A DNA stretch of 48,733 nucleotides from Pseudonocardia sp. (GTDB lineage Bacteria > Actinomycetota > Actinomycetes > Mycobacteriales > Pseudonocardiaceae): the NCBI GenBank assembly GCA_025465235.1, contig JAODNO010000340.1, positions 1 to 48,733 on the forward strand, read 5' to 3'. The position numbers and the translations under genes are program-made. The notes beneath the pieces are model-generated. The model saw only the letters and a program-made list of their open reading frames with translations. It ran no database searches and was not told where the DNA came from. Below, one piece after another: positions 19,083 to 28,189 of this stretch. Numbering within the stretch: the first letter of the stretch is position 1; each line of letters starts with the position of its first letter.

Positions 19083-19915
19083 CGCTCGACCTCGATGGTG
19101 CGCGGCCGCGCCACCGCGATCACCGCGACGGCCACCACCACCAGCAGCAGCGACAGCGCCACTGCGGCGTCCACGTCGGTCTCCCGCTCCAGGTAGACCA
19201 GAAGCGGCAGCGTGCGCGTCGTGCCCTGCAGGCTGCCGGCGAACGCAATCGTCGCGCCGAACTCGCCCAGGCAGCGCGCGAACGCCAGTACCGTGCCCGA
19301 CGCGAGGCCAGGCAGCACGAGCGGCACCGTGACACGCCGGAAGGCGAGGCCCGGCGATGCGCCCAGCGTCGCCGCCACAGCTTCGTAACGCCGCCCGGCA
19401 GTCCGCAGCGACCCCTCCAAGCTGACCACGAGGAACGGCAGCGCGACGAACGTCTGCGCCAGCACCACCGCAGCGGTGGTGAACGGGATCGTCACGCCGA
19501 ACGCGACGTCCAGCCCACGGCCGAGCAGCCCGGTGCGCCCCAGCAGGAACAGCAACGCCAGTCCGCCTACGACCGGCGGGAGCACCAGCGGCAGCAGCAC
19601 CACCGAACGGAGCAGTCGCAGCCCGCGCAGCCTGCCCCGGGCCAGCACCACCGCGAGCGGCCCACCGAGGACGATGCACAGGGCCGTCGAGATCCCCGCC
19701 GTCAGCAGCGAGAGTCGCAACGCGTCGAGCGCCGCCTCACTGAGCAGCAGCGCAGGGACGCGCGGCCAGTCGGCCCGAAGGACGAGTCCGAGCACGGGCA
19801 GCGCGATCAGCGCGAAGGCGAGCGTGGCGGGCACCCAGAGCAGGCGGGGCAGCCCCACGCCGGTCTCGTGCTCGTCCGACCTCCGGGCAGAGGCGTCTCT
19901 GGGCGCTTCGGTCAC
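19079..19915 (-). CDS. modB: Molybdate ABC transporter permease
   Basis: 278 residues with five to six hydrophobic segments and the permease loop [19 protein letters not shown] followed by [17 protein letters not shown]-like sequence ([15 protein letters not shown]), a strong signature of ModB. Start GTG 19915 overlaps the modA stop by four bases. The N-terminal ~25 residues are hydrophilic ([12 protein letters not shown]). Confidence 0.9.
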   Translation of the reverse strand: MTEAPRDASARRSDEHETGVGLPRLLWVPATLAFALIALPVLGLVLRADWPRVPALLLSEAALDALRLSLLTAGISTALCIVLGGPLAVVLARGRLRGLRLLRSVVLLPLVLPPVVGGLALLFLLGRTGLLGRGLDVAFGVTIPFTTAAVVLAQTFVALPFLVVSLEGSLRTAGRRYEAVAATLGASPGLAFRRVTVPLVLPGLASGTVLAFARCLGEFGATIAFAGSLQGTTRTLPLLVYLERETDVDAAVALSLLLVVVAVAVIAVARPRTIEVER

Positions 19916-20697
19916 GGCGCCCCGAAACCGGCCGCCCCCAGCACCTTCTGGCCCGGCTCGCCCGTCACCATGTTCACGAAGGACCGGGCCAGCTCGGTCT
20001 GCGGCGCATCCGTGATGACGGCGATGGGGTAGGTGGTGGGGGCCTGCGCTGCCTCCGCGAAGCCGACGCCCTGCACCTTGTCGCCTGCCGACGCCACGTC
20101 GGTGACGTAGACGAGGCCCGCGTCGGCGTCGCCGCTCGTGACCTTGCCGAGCACCGACTTCACGTCAGGCTCCTCGCTCACCGGACGCAGGGTCACGCCG
20201 GTCGCCGTCTCGATCTTCCCCGCGGCCGCGCCGCAAGGCACCTGCGGTGCGCAGACGACGACCTTGAGGCCGGGCTTTGCGAGGTCGGCGAAGGACGCGA
20301 TCCCCTTCGGGTTGCCCGGCACGGTGGCGATCTGCAGGACGTTCTTGGCGAGGACGGCGGGCGTGCCGTCGACGAGTCCGGCATCGGACACCGCCTTCAT
20401 CGTGGAGTCGCTCGCCGAAGCGAACACGTCGACAGGCGCACCGTTCACGATCTGCTGCGCGAGATCGGACGAGCCGCCGTAGTTGAGGACGACGTCCACG
20501 CCCGGGTTGCCGGTCTCGAACTGCTTCTCCAGTTCGCCGAACGACTCGGTCAGCGACGCCGCGGCGAAGACGGTGAGGGTGCGATCCTCCGGTGCGGCGG
20601 ACGACCCCCCGGCGGCCGCACCGTTCGTCGCTCCCCCACCGCACCCGGCCAGTACCAGCAGCCCGGCTACCGCGGCCGCCGCCATCCGCATCCTCAT
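19912..20697 (-). CDS. modA: Molybdate-binding lipoprotein
   Basis: 261 residues. Lipobox LAGC (Cys19), Gly/Ala/Ser linker, then the ModA fold: [11 protein letters not shown] (first oxyanion-binding Ser), [21 protein letters not shown] (second Ser region) and [13 protein letters not shown] near the C-terminal lobe. It captures molybdate or tungstate outside the cell for ModBC. ATG 20697 overlaps the TGA of the HTH-TOBE gene in an ATGA junction; further in-frame ATGs at residues 3 and 5 exist. Confidence 0.92.
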   Translation of the reverse strand: MRMRMAAAAVAGLLVLAGCGGGATNGAAAGGSSAAPEDRTLTVFAAASLTESFGELEKQFETGNPGVDVVLNYGGSSDLAQQIVNGAPVDVFASASDSTMKAVSDAGLVDGTPAVLAKNVLQIATVPGNPKGIASFADLAKPGLKVVVCAPQVPCGAAAGKIETATGVTLRPVSEEPDVKSVLGKVTSGDADAGLVYVTDVASAGDKVQGVGFAEAAQAPTTYPIAVITDAPQTELARSFVNMVTGEPGQKVLGAAGFGAP

Positions 20698-21098
20698 GAC
20701 GTTCCGCCCGGAGTCTCGATGACCACGGTGGTCGACTTGATCACGGCAACGGCGAGGGCTCCCGGCTCGAGGCCCAGCTCCCGCACTGCCTCGCTGGACA
20801 TCAGGGACACCACCCGGTGCGGCCCGCACTGCATCTCCACCTGCGCCATCACCTTGTCGGTCAGGACCGACGTGACCAGCCCGACAAAGCGGTTGCGCGC
20901 CGAGCTCTGGACGTCGGAGGGATCGGGCGGGGCGTGGGCATGGTCGCGGGCGAACGCGGCGAGCGCGGCCCCGTCGATGACCTTGCGGTTCGACGCGTCG
21001 GGCTGCACGGGGAGCGCTCCGGCCTCGACCCACCGGCGAACCGTGTCATCGCTGACTCCCAGCAACCGCGCGGCGTCGGCGATCCTGAATTGCGGCAC
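20694..21098 (-). CDS. HTH-TOBE molybdate-responsive protein
   Basis: 134 residues in two parts. Residues 1-~55 are a MerR/excisionase-like helix-turn-helix (FRIADAARLLGVSDDTVRRW, then DASNRKVIDGAALAAFA). Residues ~66-131 are a single TOBE/mop domain (NRFVGLVTSVLTDKVMAQVE, VVSLMSSEAVRELGL, AVIKSTTVVIE) of the kind that binds molybdate or tungstate. As first gene of a four-gene mod operon with 4-nt overlaps it is probably a ModE-like regulator or molybdate sensor (inference); it is much shorter than ModE and has a different HTH. GTG 21098 starts the recognisable domain. It is divergent from the acyl-CoA dehydrogenase. Confidence 0.8.
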   Translation of the reverse strand: MPQFRIADAARLLGVSDDTVRRWVEAGALPVQPDASNRKVIDGAALAAFARDHAHAPPDPSDVQSSARNRFVGLVTSVLTDKVMAQVEMQCGPHRVVSLMSSEAVRELGLEPGALAVAVIKSTTVVIETPGGTS

Positions 21099-21167
21099 GA
21101 AGGGGATCCTAGAGCCGCGAATGCGACATCGCCCACCGCGGGCTCCTGCTGTGGTTGGCTGCGGGTC

Positions 21168-22373
21168 GTGGACTTCGAACCCAGCGCCGTCGCTGCCGAC
21201 CTCACCAAACGCATGCGTTCGTTCCTCGACGAGAAGGTGTTGCCCGCCGAGGCGGAGTACGACGCCTTCCGCACCGAGCGCCGCGGCACCCCGCAGGAGT
21301 GGGACCTTCCCCCGGTCGTCGAGGAGCTCAAGGCCGAGGCACGCGCGCGCGGGCTGTGGAACCTGTTCCTGCCGAGCGTCTCCGGGCTGTCCAACCTCGA
21401 GTACGCCGCGGTGGCCGAGGTCTCCGGCTGGTCGCCGGTCATCGCTCCGGAAGCGATCAACTGCCAGGCCCCGGACACCGGGAACATGGAGACCCTGCAC
21501 CTGTTCGGGACACCCGAGCAGAAGGAGCAGTGGCTCACCCCGCTGCTCGAGGGCGAGATCCGCTCGGCCTTCGCGATGACCGAGCCCGACGTCGCATCCT
21601 CCGACGCCACCAACGTCCAGACCACGATCCGCCGGGACGGCGACGAGTACGTCATCTCCGGGCGGAAGTGGTGGATCTCCGGGGCGGCCGACGAACGCTG
21701 CAAGATCTTCATCGTCATGGGCAAGACCGACCCGGACGCCGCGACGCACCGGCAGCAGTCCATGGTGCTCGTGCCCCGGGACACCCCGGGCCTGGAGATC
21801 AAGCGTCACCTGCCGACGTTCGGCTACCAGGACCAGCACGGGCACTCGGAGCTGGCCTTCCACGAGGCGCGCGTGCCGGTGACGAACCTGCTCGGCGAGG
21901 AGGGCGGCGGCTTCGCGATCGCGCAGGCACGGCTCGGCCCCGGCCGCATCCACCACTGCATGCGGCTGATCGGGATGGCCGAGCGGGCCATCGATCTCAT
22001 GGTGCGGCGCGCGCAGTCCCGCGTGGCGTTCGGCCGGCCGCTGGCGGACCAGGGTGTGGTGCGCGAGCAGATCGCCCAGTCACGCATCGAGGTGGAGCAG
22101 GCCAGGCTGCTCGTGCTCAAGACAGCGTGGCTGATCGACAGGTACGGCTCGAAGGGCGCGGCCTCCGAGATCGCGGCGATCAAGGTCGTCTGTCCCAGGA
22201 TCGCGTGTGCAGTGATCGACCGCGCGATCCAGATCCACGGTGGCGCCGGAATGAGCGACGACGTGCCGCTGGCCTACTTCTACGTGTGGGCGCGCGCCCT
22301 ACGGCTGGCCGACGGGCCCGACGAGGTGCACCTGCGCAGCGTCGCCCGCCAGGAACTGGGCCGGCACAACTGA
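21168..22373 (+). CDS. Acyl-CoA dehydrogenase (ACAD10/11-like)
   Basis: 401 residues, full-length flavoprotein dehydrogenase. FAD/substrate motifs: FAMTEPDVASSDATN (about 137-151), YVISGRKWWISGA, and the C-terminal helical bundle with RAQSRVAFGRPLADQ and QIHGGAGMSDDVPLAYFY. The unusual GYQDQHGHSEL segment and overall pattern match the ACAD10/11-type branch, which handles long-chain or 4-hydroxy acyl-CoAs, rather than short-chain FadE. It oxidises an acyl-CoA to the 2-enoyl-CoA and passes electrons to ETF. GTG 21168 opens with VDFEPS. No ETF or other beta-oxidation gene is adjacent. Confidence 0.85.
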   Translation: MDFEPSAVAADLTKRMRSFLDEKVLPAEAEYDAFRTERRGTPQEWDLPPVVEELKAEARARGLWNLFLPSVSGLSNLEYAAVAEVSGWSPVIAPEAINCQAPDTGNMETLHLFGTPEQKEQWLTPLLEGEIRSAFAMTEPDVASSDATNVQTTIRRDGDEYVISGRKWWISGAADERCKIFIVMGKTDPDAATHRQQSMVLVPRDTPGLEIKRHLPTFGYQDQHGHSELAFHEARVPVTNLLGEEGGGFAIAQARLGPGRIHHCMRLIGMAERAIDLMVRRAQSRVAFGRPLADQGVVREQIAQSRIEVEQARLLVLKTAWLIDRYGSKGAASEIAAIKVVCPRIACAVIDRAIQIHGGAGMSDDVPLAYFYVWARALRLADGPDEVHLRSVARQELGRHN

Positions 22374-22573
22374 CCCACCGCACCGGGCGCAGTCCGGGTG
22401 AACGCGGGTTCGTGATCGGTCCGATCCGACGATCAGCAGCGGCGCCCTGACCTTCGGGCAGCAGCATCGGCTCGTAGATTCGCAGGAACGGGGCAAATCC
22501 TGGATCTGCTCCGCAGCTGCGGATTCCCATCACGGTGCAGATCACGGGCCGTTTCTGACCTGTCTGGGACGGT

Positions 22574-22579
22574 TACGCT
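22574..22579 (+). promoter_or_regulatory. -10 box TACGCT, leaderless start of moaA
   Basis: TACGCT is followed by six bases and GTG 22586, the same leaderless spacing as serS and the DUF2771 gene. The ~200 bp upstream to the acyl-CoA dehydrogenase shows no structure I can identify as a molybdenum-cofactor riboswitch. Confidence 0.55.
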
Positions 22580-22585
22580 CATGGT

Positions 22586-23646
22586 GTGACGGCATCCGAG
22601 CTCGGCCTCCCCGCAGTGCGGCGGCCCATTTCCCGGGACCCCGCCCGCCCTGCCGACACCCGGCTCGTCGACACCTTCGGCCGGGTCGCCACGGACCTGC
22701 GGATCTCCCTGACCGACCGGTGCAACCTGCGTTGCTCCTACTGCATGCCCGCGGAGGGCCTCGACTGGATGCCGCGCGAGGAGCAGCTCACCGACGACGA
22801 GCTGCTCCGGCTGATCACCATCGCCGTTCGCGACCTCGGCATCCAGGAACTGCGCTTCACCGGCGGCGAGCCGCTGCTGCGCCGGGGCCTCGAAGGTCTG
22901 ATCGCGGCGTCCGCGGCGATGCAGCCTCGTCCGGACATCTCGCTCACCACCAACGGCATCGGGCTCTCCCGCCGCGCCGAGTCGCTCGCCGCGGCCGGGG
23001 TCAACCGGCTGAACGTCTCGATGGACACACTGCAGCAGAGCGGTTCGCCACCATCACCCGGCGCGACCGGCTCTCCGACGTGTTGGAGGGCCTCGCCGCC
23101 GCCCGCGCGGCAGGGCTCGGCCCGGTCAAGATCAACACGGTGCTGCTGCGCGGGGTGAACGACGACGAGGCGGTCCCGCTCCTGCGCTTCGCCGTCGACA
23201 ACGGCTACGAGCTGCGGTTCATCGAACAGATGCCGCTCGACGCCCAGCACGGCTGGGAGCGTTCCGAGATGATCACGGCGGGCGAGATCATGGTGAGGCT
23301 CCGCGAGAGCTTCGACCTCACGCCCGACCCCACCGAGCGCGGCGGTGCCCCCGCCGAACGCTGGCTGGTGGACGGCGGCCCCGCCGTGGTCGGTGTCATC
23401 GCGTCCGTGACACGCCCGTTCTGCGGCGCCTGCGACCGCACCCGGCTCACCGCCGACGGGCAGGTCCGCTCGTGCCTGTTCGCGCGCACGGAGACCGACC
23501 TGCGGGCGATGCTGCGCAGCGGTTCGACCGATGCCGAGATCGCCGACACCTGGCGGCACGCCATGTGGGGCAAGCTCGCCGGCCACGGCATCGACGACCC
23601 CGACTTCCTGCAGCCGGACCGCCCGATGAGCGCTATCGGCGGATGA
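22586..23646 (+). pseudogene. moaA: GTP 3',8-cyclase MoaA, frameshifted
   Basis: MoaA is the radical SAM enzyme of the first step of molybdopterin synthesis (GTP to 3',8-cyclic product). Both ends are intact: the N-terminal cluster TDRCNLRCSYCMP in frame from GTG 22586, and the second 4Fe-4S cluster FCGACDRTRLTADGQVRSCLF plus the C-terminal Gly-Gly in the next frame to 23646. The frame breaks at 23036: reading frame 1 goes DTLQQSGSPP and stops at 23158, while the continuation ERFATITRRDRL is in another frame. Restoring one C in the CA at 23036-23037 gives DTLQPERFATI, the family consensus. So there is a single-base deletion (real or sequencing error). A downstream in-frame GTG/ATG could not supply the first cluster. 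moaD overlaps its stop. Confidence 0.85.
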
Positions 23647-23927
23647 GAAAGATGTCGGGGATGAGCACCACCACCATCCGCGCCACCGTGCGCTACTTCG
23701 CCGCGGCGCGAGCAGCCGCCGGCACGGAGACGGAGCCGGTGGAGCTCCCGGCAGACGGCACGGTCGAGCACCTTCTCGCCGCCATCCGCGACCGGCACGG
23801 CGCCGAGCTGGCCCGCGTGTTGGAGCGCTGCACCTTCCTGCTCGACGAGGTCGCGGTCCGCAACCGCAGCACCCCCCTACCCGACCAGGCCACGCTCGAC
23901 GTCCTCCCACCGTTTGCCGGGGGCTGA
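23643..23927 (+). CDS. moaD: Molybdopterin synthase small subunit MoaD
   Basis: 94 residues at most, ubiquitin-fold ThiS/MoaD family, ending in the required Gly-Gly (PPFAGG) that is thiocarboxylated and delivers sulfur to cPMP with MoaE. ATG 23643 overlaps the moaA TGA (ATGA); ATGs at 23652... and 23661 (MSTTTIRATVRYF) are alternatives, the last giving the usual ~86-residue length. It is intact although moaA before it is frameshifted. It is convergent with the monooxygenase, 16 bp away. Confidence 0.85.
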   Translation: MRKMSGMSTTTIRATVRYFAAARAAAGTETEPVELPADGTVEHLLAAIRDRHGAELARVLERCTFLLDEVAVRNRSTPLPDQATLDVLPPFAGG

Positions 23928-23942
23928 GCTCCCCGGCGCCCG

Positions 23943-25124
23943 TCACGCCCCGAACCTGTAGTCCGGCAGGTCCATCGTGCTGGTGACCTTCCGCCCCTCC
24001 TTGAGCATGAGGTCGAGCAGGAAGGGAGTACCGAGCAGGCGGTTGCGCGCCCGCATCCCCAGTACCGTGCGCGGCGCGAGGAACTTTCCCGTGCGGTCGC
24101 CGCCCTTCTGACAGCGCTGCGCGGACGGGCGCACGATGTGCTCGTACCGGGCGAACGCCTCGCGGTGGTCGCCGTCCGCGGCCGCGAGCTCGCCCGCCAA
24201 TACGTACGCCCCGACGATTGCCGTGCCGGTACCCATCCCGCCGACCGTGGCGCCACACGCCGCGTCACCGACGAGCGCCACCCGGCCCCGCGACCAGGAC
24301 GGCAGGTCGACGCGACTGATCGAGTCGAAGTACAGGTCCGGCGCGTCCCACAGCTCCTCGATCAGAACCGGAGCCTCCCAGCCCACGCCCACGAAGGCGT
24401 CGGCGACCAGCTTCTTCTGCTGCTCGGGATCTCGTCGGTCGTAGGCCAGCTCCTCGGACGCGAAGAGGAACGTCGTACCGGCCTTCTTCGGATCCCGGTG
24501 GTCGTGGGCGACGCCCGCGACTTTTCCCGGGACGTTGTGCATCCGTGACTCGCCGACGAGCCCCAGGTGGTTGGGGACTTCCCAGCCCGCGACGTAGTAG
24601 CCGAGGTGCCGGACGAACTCCGATTCCGGCCCGAAGGCCAGTCGGCGCACCCCGGAGTGCATGCCGTCGGCGCCGATCACCAGATCGAACGTCCGCGGCG
24701 CGCCGTGCTCGAACTCGACCTCGATGCCGTCGGGCGTCTCGGTCAGCCCTGCGATGGAGTCGCCGAAGACGTACTCGGCGCGGTCGTGGCTGTGCTCGTA
24801 CAGGACGCGGGACAGGTCGGAGCGCAGCACCTCGATGTCTCCTCCCGTGAACTCCGGGGGCAGGTGCAGCAACTGCCGGCCCGTCTCGTCGACGAAGCGC
24901 ATGGCGCACCCGCCGGTCTGGACGTCGCGCAGGTCGTCCAGCACTCCCATGCGCTCGAGCACCGCCAGATTCGTCGGCCCGCGGAAGTCGACGGCGTAGC
25001 CGCCGTCGCGCAGCCTGGGCGCAATCTCGACCAGTGTCGGGGCGAATCCGCAGCGACCCAGCCAGTACGCCAGCGCCGGGCCGGCGACGCTCGCACCGGA
25101 GATGAGCACGGTCGCGTTCTTCAT
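23943..25124 (-). CDS. FAD-dependent monooxygenase (PHBH/TetX-like)
   Basis: 393 residues of the group A flavoprotein hydroxylases. N-terminal Rossmann VLISGASVAGPALAYWLGR (here GASVAG, the variant of GxGxxG in this subgroup), a middle DG motif VIGADGMHSGVRR, and the C-terminal GD motif RVALVGDAACGATVGGMGTG. It would hydroxylate or detoxify an aromatic or polyketide-like substrate using NAD(P)H and O2; the substrate is unknown. GAGAGGA lies 8 nt before ATG 25124. It is divergent from the TetR regulator across a 95-bp region holding a palindromic operator, so repression by that TetR is likely. Confidence 0.85.
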   Translation of the reverse strand: MKNATVLISGASVAGPALAYWLGRCGFAPTLVEIAPRLRDGGYAVDFRGPTNLAVLERMGVLDDLRDVQTGGCAMRFVDETGRQLLHLPPEFTGGDIEVLRSDLSRVLYEHSHDRAEYVFGDSIAGLTETPDGIEVEFEHGAPRTFDLVIGADGMHSGVRRLAFGPESEFVRHLGYYVAGWEVPNHLGLVGESRMHNVPGKVAGVAHDHRDPKKAGTTFLFASEELAYDRRDPEQQKKLVADAFVGVGWEAPVLIEELWDAPDLYFDSISRVDLPSWSRGRVALVGDAACGATVGGMGTGTAIVGAYVLAGELAAADGDHREAFARYEHIVRPSAQRCQKGGDRTGKFLAPRTVLGMRARNRLLGTPFLLDLMLKEGRKVTSTMDLPDYRFGA

Positions 25125-25144
25125 GGTCCAGGTCCTCTCGTCAC

Positions 25145-25188
25145 AACTGCGTCCATCGGACACAGTTTTGCGTATGGTAGACACAGTT
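25145..25188. promoter_or_regulatory. TetR operator between monooxygenase and regulator
   Basis: An imperfect palindrome at 25145-25167 has arms AACTGcGTCC and GGACaCAGTT around ATC (9 of 10 arm positions pair). The right-hand half GACACAGTT (25159-25167) recurs as a direct copy at 25180-25188, exactly 21 bp on (two helical turns). Candidate -10 hexamers lie inside: TATGGT (25173-25178) for the tetR side and TACCAT (25180-25175) for the monooxygenase, so a bound repressor would block both. Confidence 0.75.
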
Positions 25189-25219
25189 CCGGCGTGAACG
25201 CCAGCCCGGAAGGGGACCC

Positions 25220-25972
25220 GTGACTCGCACGAACGACGCGGCACCGTTCGGCGGTCAGGCAGCCGCAGTGGAGCTGCTCTGGGGTTCACCCCGGCGCCCA
25301 GGTCGCGGACCGAAGCCGTCCATGAGCGTCGAACGCATCGCCGAGGCGGCCATCGCGGTGGCTGACGCCGACGGCCTGGTGGCGGTCTCGATGCAGCGGG
25401 TCGCCGGCGAGCTGGGTTTCACGAAGATGGCGCTGTACCGCTACGTGCCGGGGAAGACGGAGCTGGTGGCGCTCATGGCAGACGTGGCGATCGGCGGGCC
25501 GCCCGCGCTCACTGGTGCACCGCACGACTGGCGGACCCGCCTCACCGACTGGGCACATCACCTGCTCGCGGCGTTCCTGCACCACCCGTGGCTACTGGGC
25601 GCCACGGTCGGTCCACGGATCATGGGCCCGAACGAGCTCGGGTGGATGGAAGTCGCCCTCGCCGCACTCGCCGCGACCGGGCTCGACGGCGGCGAGCGTC
25701 TCGACACGGTCGCGGTGGTGGCCGGCCACATCCGCTCCATGGCGCAGCAGGTGGGGGCCACGGATCGCCCCGAGGCGGCGCTCAGCAGCCCCCTCGTGGC
25801 GCTGATGAGCACGCACGGCGAGCGCTACCCGGAGCTCACCGCCGCGCTCGCGTCCACGACTACGCAGGGCGGCCAGGACGAGGCGCTCGACTTCGGACTC
25901 CACGCCATCCTCGACGGGATCGGCCTGCTCGTGGCCCGTCGCGCGGAGGGACCGGCTGCGACTACCCCCTGA
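25220..25972 (+). CDS. TetR/AcrR family regulator
   Basis: 250 residues. After a ~35-residue tail comes the HTH: SVERIAEAAIAVADADG, VAGELGFTKMALYRYVPGKTEL (about residues 38-82). The all-helical C-terminal ligand domain resembles the TetR_C type found with drug-responsive regulators. GTG 25220 follows GGAAGGGG. It is divergent from the flavin monooxygenase and probably represses it and itself through the palindrome between them. Its 3' end overlaps the convergent alcohol dehydrogenase by 11 bp. Confidence 0.85.
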   Translation: MTRTNDAAPFGGQAAAVELLWGSPRRPGRGPKPSMSVERIAEAAIAVADADGLVAVSMQRVAGELGFTKMALYRYVPGKTELVALMADVAIGGPPALTGAPHDWRTRLTDWAHHLLAAFLHHPWLLGATVGPRIMGPNELGWMEVALAALAATGLDGGERLDTVAVVAGHIRSMAQQVGATDRPEAALSSPLVALMSTHGERYPELTAALASTTTQGGQDEALDFGLHAILDGIGLLVARRAEGPAATTP

Positions 25973-27011
25973 TCACCATCTTCAGAGCGTTGTTCGCGCC
26001 GGCGTCAGCAAAGGTGTCGTAGGCCGACAGCATGTCGTTCAGCGCGAACTCGTGGGTGCCGAACAGCTCCCCCGCGATCTTCCCCGACTGCACGAGCTTC
26101 ATCAGCATCGGCACCGTCGTGCAGTCGACGAGGCCGGTCGTGATCGTCACGTTCTTGATCCACAGGTCTTCGAGGTGCAGCGTCGTGGGGGCGCCGTGCA
26201 CCCCGATGTTGGCGACGACACCGCCGGGCCGGACCACCCGGGTGCAGAGGTCGAACGTCTCCGGGATCCCGACAGCCTCGATGGTGACGTCGGCTCCGAG
26301 GCCGTCGTCGGTGAGGGAGGCGATCAGCGACTCGACGTCCCCACCGCGGGAGTTGAGGACGTGGTCCGCGCCGAACCGGGTGGCGTGCTCCAGCCGCGAG
26401 TCGGCGACGTCCACGGCGACCACCGTGGCGGCACCCGCGAGCTGCGCGGTCTGGATCGCGGCGAGGCCGACCGGGCCCGCCCCCACGACCACGACCACGT
26501 CACCCGGCTTCACCCGGCCGTTGCGGACGCCCACCTCGTACCCCGTGGGCAGGATGTCGGTGAGGAAGAGCACCTGTTCGTCGGTCACCCCATCGGGCAC
26601 CTTGTGCACGCTCGTCTCGGCGAACGGGACCCGCGCGTACTCGGCCTGCGTGCCGTCGATGAGGTGGCCGAAGATCCAGCCGATGCCACCGGTGGCCTGG
26701 CAGTGGCTCGGCATGGCCCGCTTGCAGTAGGCACAGCGCCCGCAGGAGGTGATGGCGGGGACGATCACGCGGTCGTCGACGGCGAGGCCGCTCACGGCCG
26801 TTCCGACCGCGACGACGGTGCCCACGGCCTCGTGCCCCAGGATGCGTCCCTGCTCGACGGTGGGCACGTCACCCTTCAGGATGTGCAGGTCCGTCCCGCA
26901 GATCGTCGTGGTGTCGATCTGCACGACGATGTCGGTCGGGTCCACCGGCTTCGGATCGGCAACGGTGTCCCAGGACTTCTGACCCGGACCGTGGTAGACG
27001 AGCGCCTTCAT
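25962..27011 (-). CDS. Zinc-dependent alcohol dehydrogenase
   Basis: 349 residues, MDR superfamily. Catalytic-zinc ligands in TTICGTDLH and GHEAVG; structural-zinc Cys in CGRCAYCKRAMPSHC; NAD(P) site VVGAGPVGLAAIQ. The string TICGTDLHILKGDVP is typical of a branch acting on small secondary alcohols or diols (for example isopropanol/butanediol-type enzymes). ATG 27011 has GGAGAAG upstream; a longer ATG start at 27059 is less likely. It is not the longer, NDMA-dependent type tied to mycofactocin, as far as I can judge from length. Confidence 0.85.
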   Translation of the reverse strand: MKALVYHGPGQKSWDTVADPKPVDPTDIVVQIDTTTICGTDLHILKGDVPTVEQGRILGHEAVGTVVAVGTAVSGLAVDDRVIVPAITSCGRCAYCKRAMPSHCQATGGIGWIFGHLIDGTQAEYARVPFAETSVHKVPDGVTDEQVLFLTDILPTGYEVGVRNGRVKPGDVVVVVGAGPVGLAAIQTAQLAGAATVVAVDVADSRLEHATRFGADHVLNSRGGDVESLIASLTDDGLGADVTIEAVGIPETFDLCTRVVRPGGVVANIGVHGAPTTLHLEDLWIKNVTITTGLVDCTTVPMLMKLVQSGKIAGELFGTHEFALNDMLSAYDTFADAGANNALKMVIRG

Positions 27012-27091
27012 CGGCTTCTCCTCGCGACGGTACGCCGCCACTGCTGTGACGGCGCTCACGCACGCTAGGCCGATCCCGGCGGCTCACTGTC

Positions 27092-28114
27092 TCAATCTGA
27101 CACGCCCCCGGTCGCCGTCTCCGCGTAGCTGCGCCAGGTGCCCCCGGCCGTCGTCACGGTGCCCGCCGCAAGCAGCGCATGCGCGACGGCCCGCGACACC
27201 ACATCGGCCGCCACGGCCTGCACCGTGAAGAGCTCGAGGGGCTCAGGGGCCGGACGGACGGCGGTCGAGAGCCCGAAGACCGTGCGGCCGTCGGTGGCGG
27301 TCGGCACGGGCGCCAGGGCGCGGGCCAGGCCGTCGTGTCCCATCCCGGCCAGGGCGGCGCACCCCGACTTGTCCATGGTGATGTCGGTGGCCACCACCGC
27401 GAGCGTCGTCACATCTCCCGGTGCCTGCGACGGGGACGCGGCCACGGCCCGCAGCGCGGCGAGCCCGGCCCCGTCGACGGCAACGTCCGAGAACTCCCCG
27501 GGCAGTCCGGCGCGCGCCCCGTGGAGCATCCCGGAACCCGGATCGACGGCCGACCCCGCGGAGTCGACGACGACCAACGCCGCCACCACGACTCCTCCGT
27601 CGAGCACCACGCTCGCCGTCCCCACACCGCCCTTCAGCCCACCGGCGACCGCTCCTGTGCCCGCTCCGACGGCTCCCTGCGCGACCGGCCCGTCGCACGC
27701 GGCGTCGAACGCGGCGGTCCCGGTGGCCGCGTCCGGTCGGGCCTGGAGGTCGCCACCACGCCCGAGGTCGAACACGGCGGCGGCCGGCACGATCGGGACC
27801 ACGCCGCCGGGAACGGGGAACCCGGCCCCCGCCGCCTCCAGCCGCTCCATCACGCCGGTCACCGCGGACAGCCCGAAGGCGCTGCCGCCACTGAACACGA
27901 CGGCCTGCACACGCTGCACCATCCTGCGGGGGTCGAGCAGGTCCGTCTCGCGCGTGCCGGACGCGAAGCCACGGACGTCGACGCCCGCGACGGCGCCTCC
28001 CGGTGGGGAGACCACCACCGTCGTGCCGCTCAGTGCCCCTCCACCCGTCAGTGAGGCGTGCCCGACGCGCAGGCCGGGCACGTCGGTCAGGGCGTTGTGC
28101 GGTCCGGTGCGCAT
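27092..28114 (-). CDS. P1 family peptidase (DmpA/S58-type aminopeptidase)
   Basis: 340 residues. N-terminal NALTDVPGLRVGHASL and VDVRGFASGTRETDLL are family hallmarks, as is FSGGSAFGLSAVTGVM. The self-processing Gly-Ser nucleophile is expected near GGVGTASVV (about residue 168), where the chain would be cut into alpha and beta subunits. Related enzymes are aminopeptidases or beta-peptidases/amide hydrolases. ATG 28114. It is divergent from a 2OG-Fe(II) oxygenase. Confidence 0.85.
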   Translation of the reverse strand: MRTGPHNALTDVPGLRVGHASLTGGGALSGTTVVVSPPGGAVAGVDVRGFASGTRETDLLDPRRMVQRVQAVVFSGGSAFGLSAVTGVMERLEAAGAGFPVPGGVVPIVPAAAVFDLGRGGDLQARPDAATGTAAFDAACDGPVAQGAVGAGTGAVAGGLKGGVGTASVVLDGGVVVAALVVVDSAGSAVDPGSGMLHGARAGLPGEFSDVAVDGAGLAALRAVAASPSQAPGDVTTLAVVATDITMDKSGCAALAGMGHDGLARALAPVPTATDGRTVFGLSTAVRPAPEPLELFTVQAVAADVVSRAVAHALLAAGTVTTAGGTWRSYAETATGGVSD

Positions 28115-28189
28115 GAGCGGTCATCCTGCCCTCAGGCCGGTGGCCGTTTCCCGCCAGCACCGCGGGCGGGGATCGACGACAGTGGAGCC

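Noticed and set aside
22374-22585. Molybdenum-cofactor riboswitch upstream of moaA
   Set aside because: The moaA start looks leaderless and I could not identify the conserved riboswitch helices.
23030-23040. Programmed frameshifting in moaA
   Set aside because: No slippery heptamer or downstream structure is evident, and MoaA is not known to use recoding; a missing base explains it simply.
25962-27011. Alcohol dehydrogenase as a mycofactocin-dependent enzyme
   Set aside because: Its 349-residue length and motifs fit ordinary NAD(P)-dependent zinc enzymes; distance to the mft locus is 11 kb.
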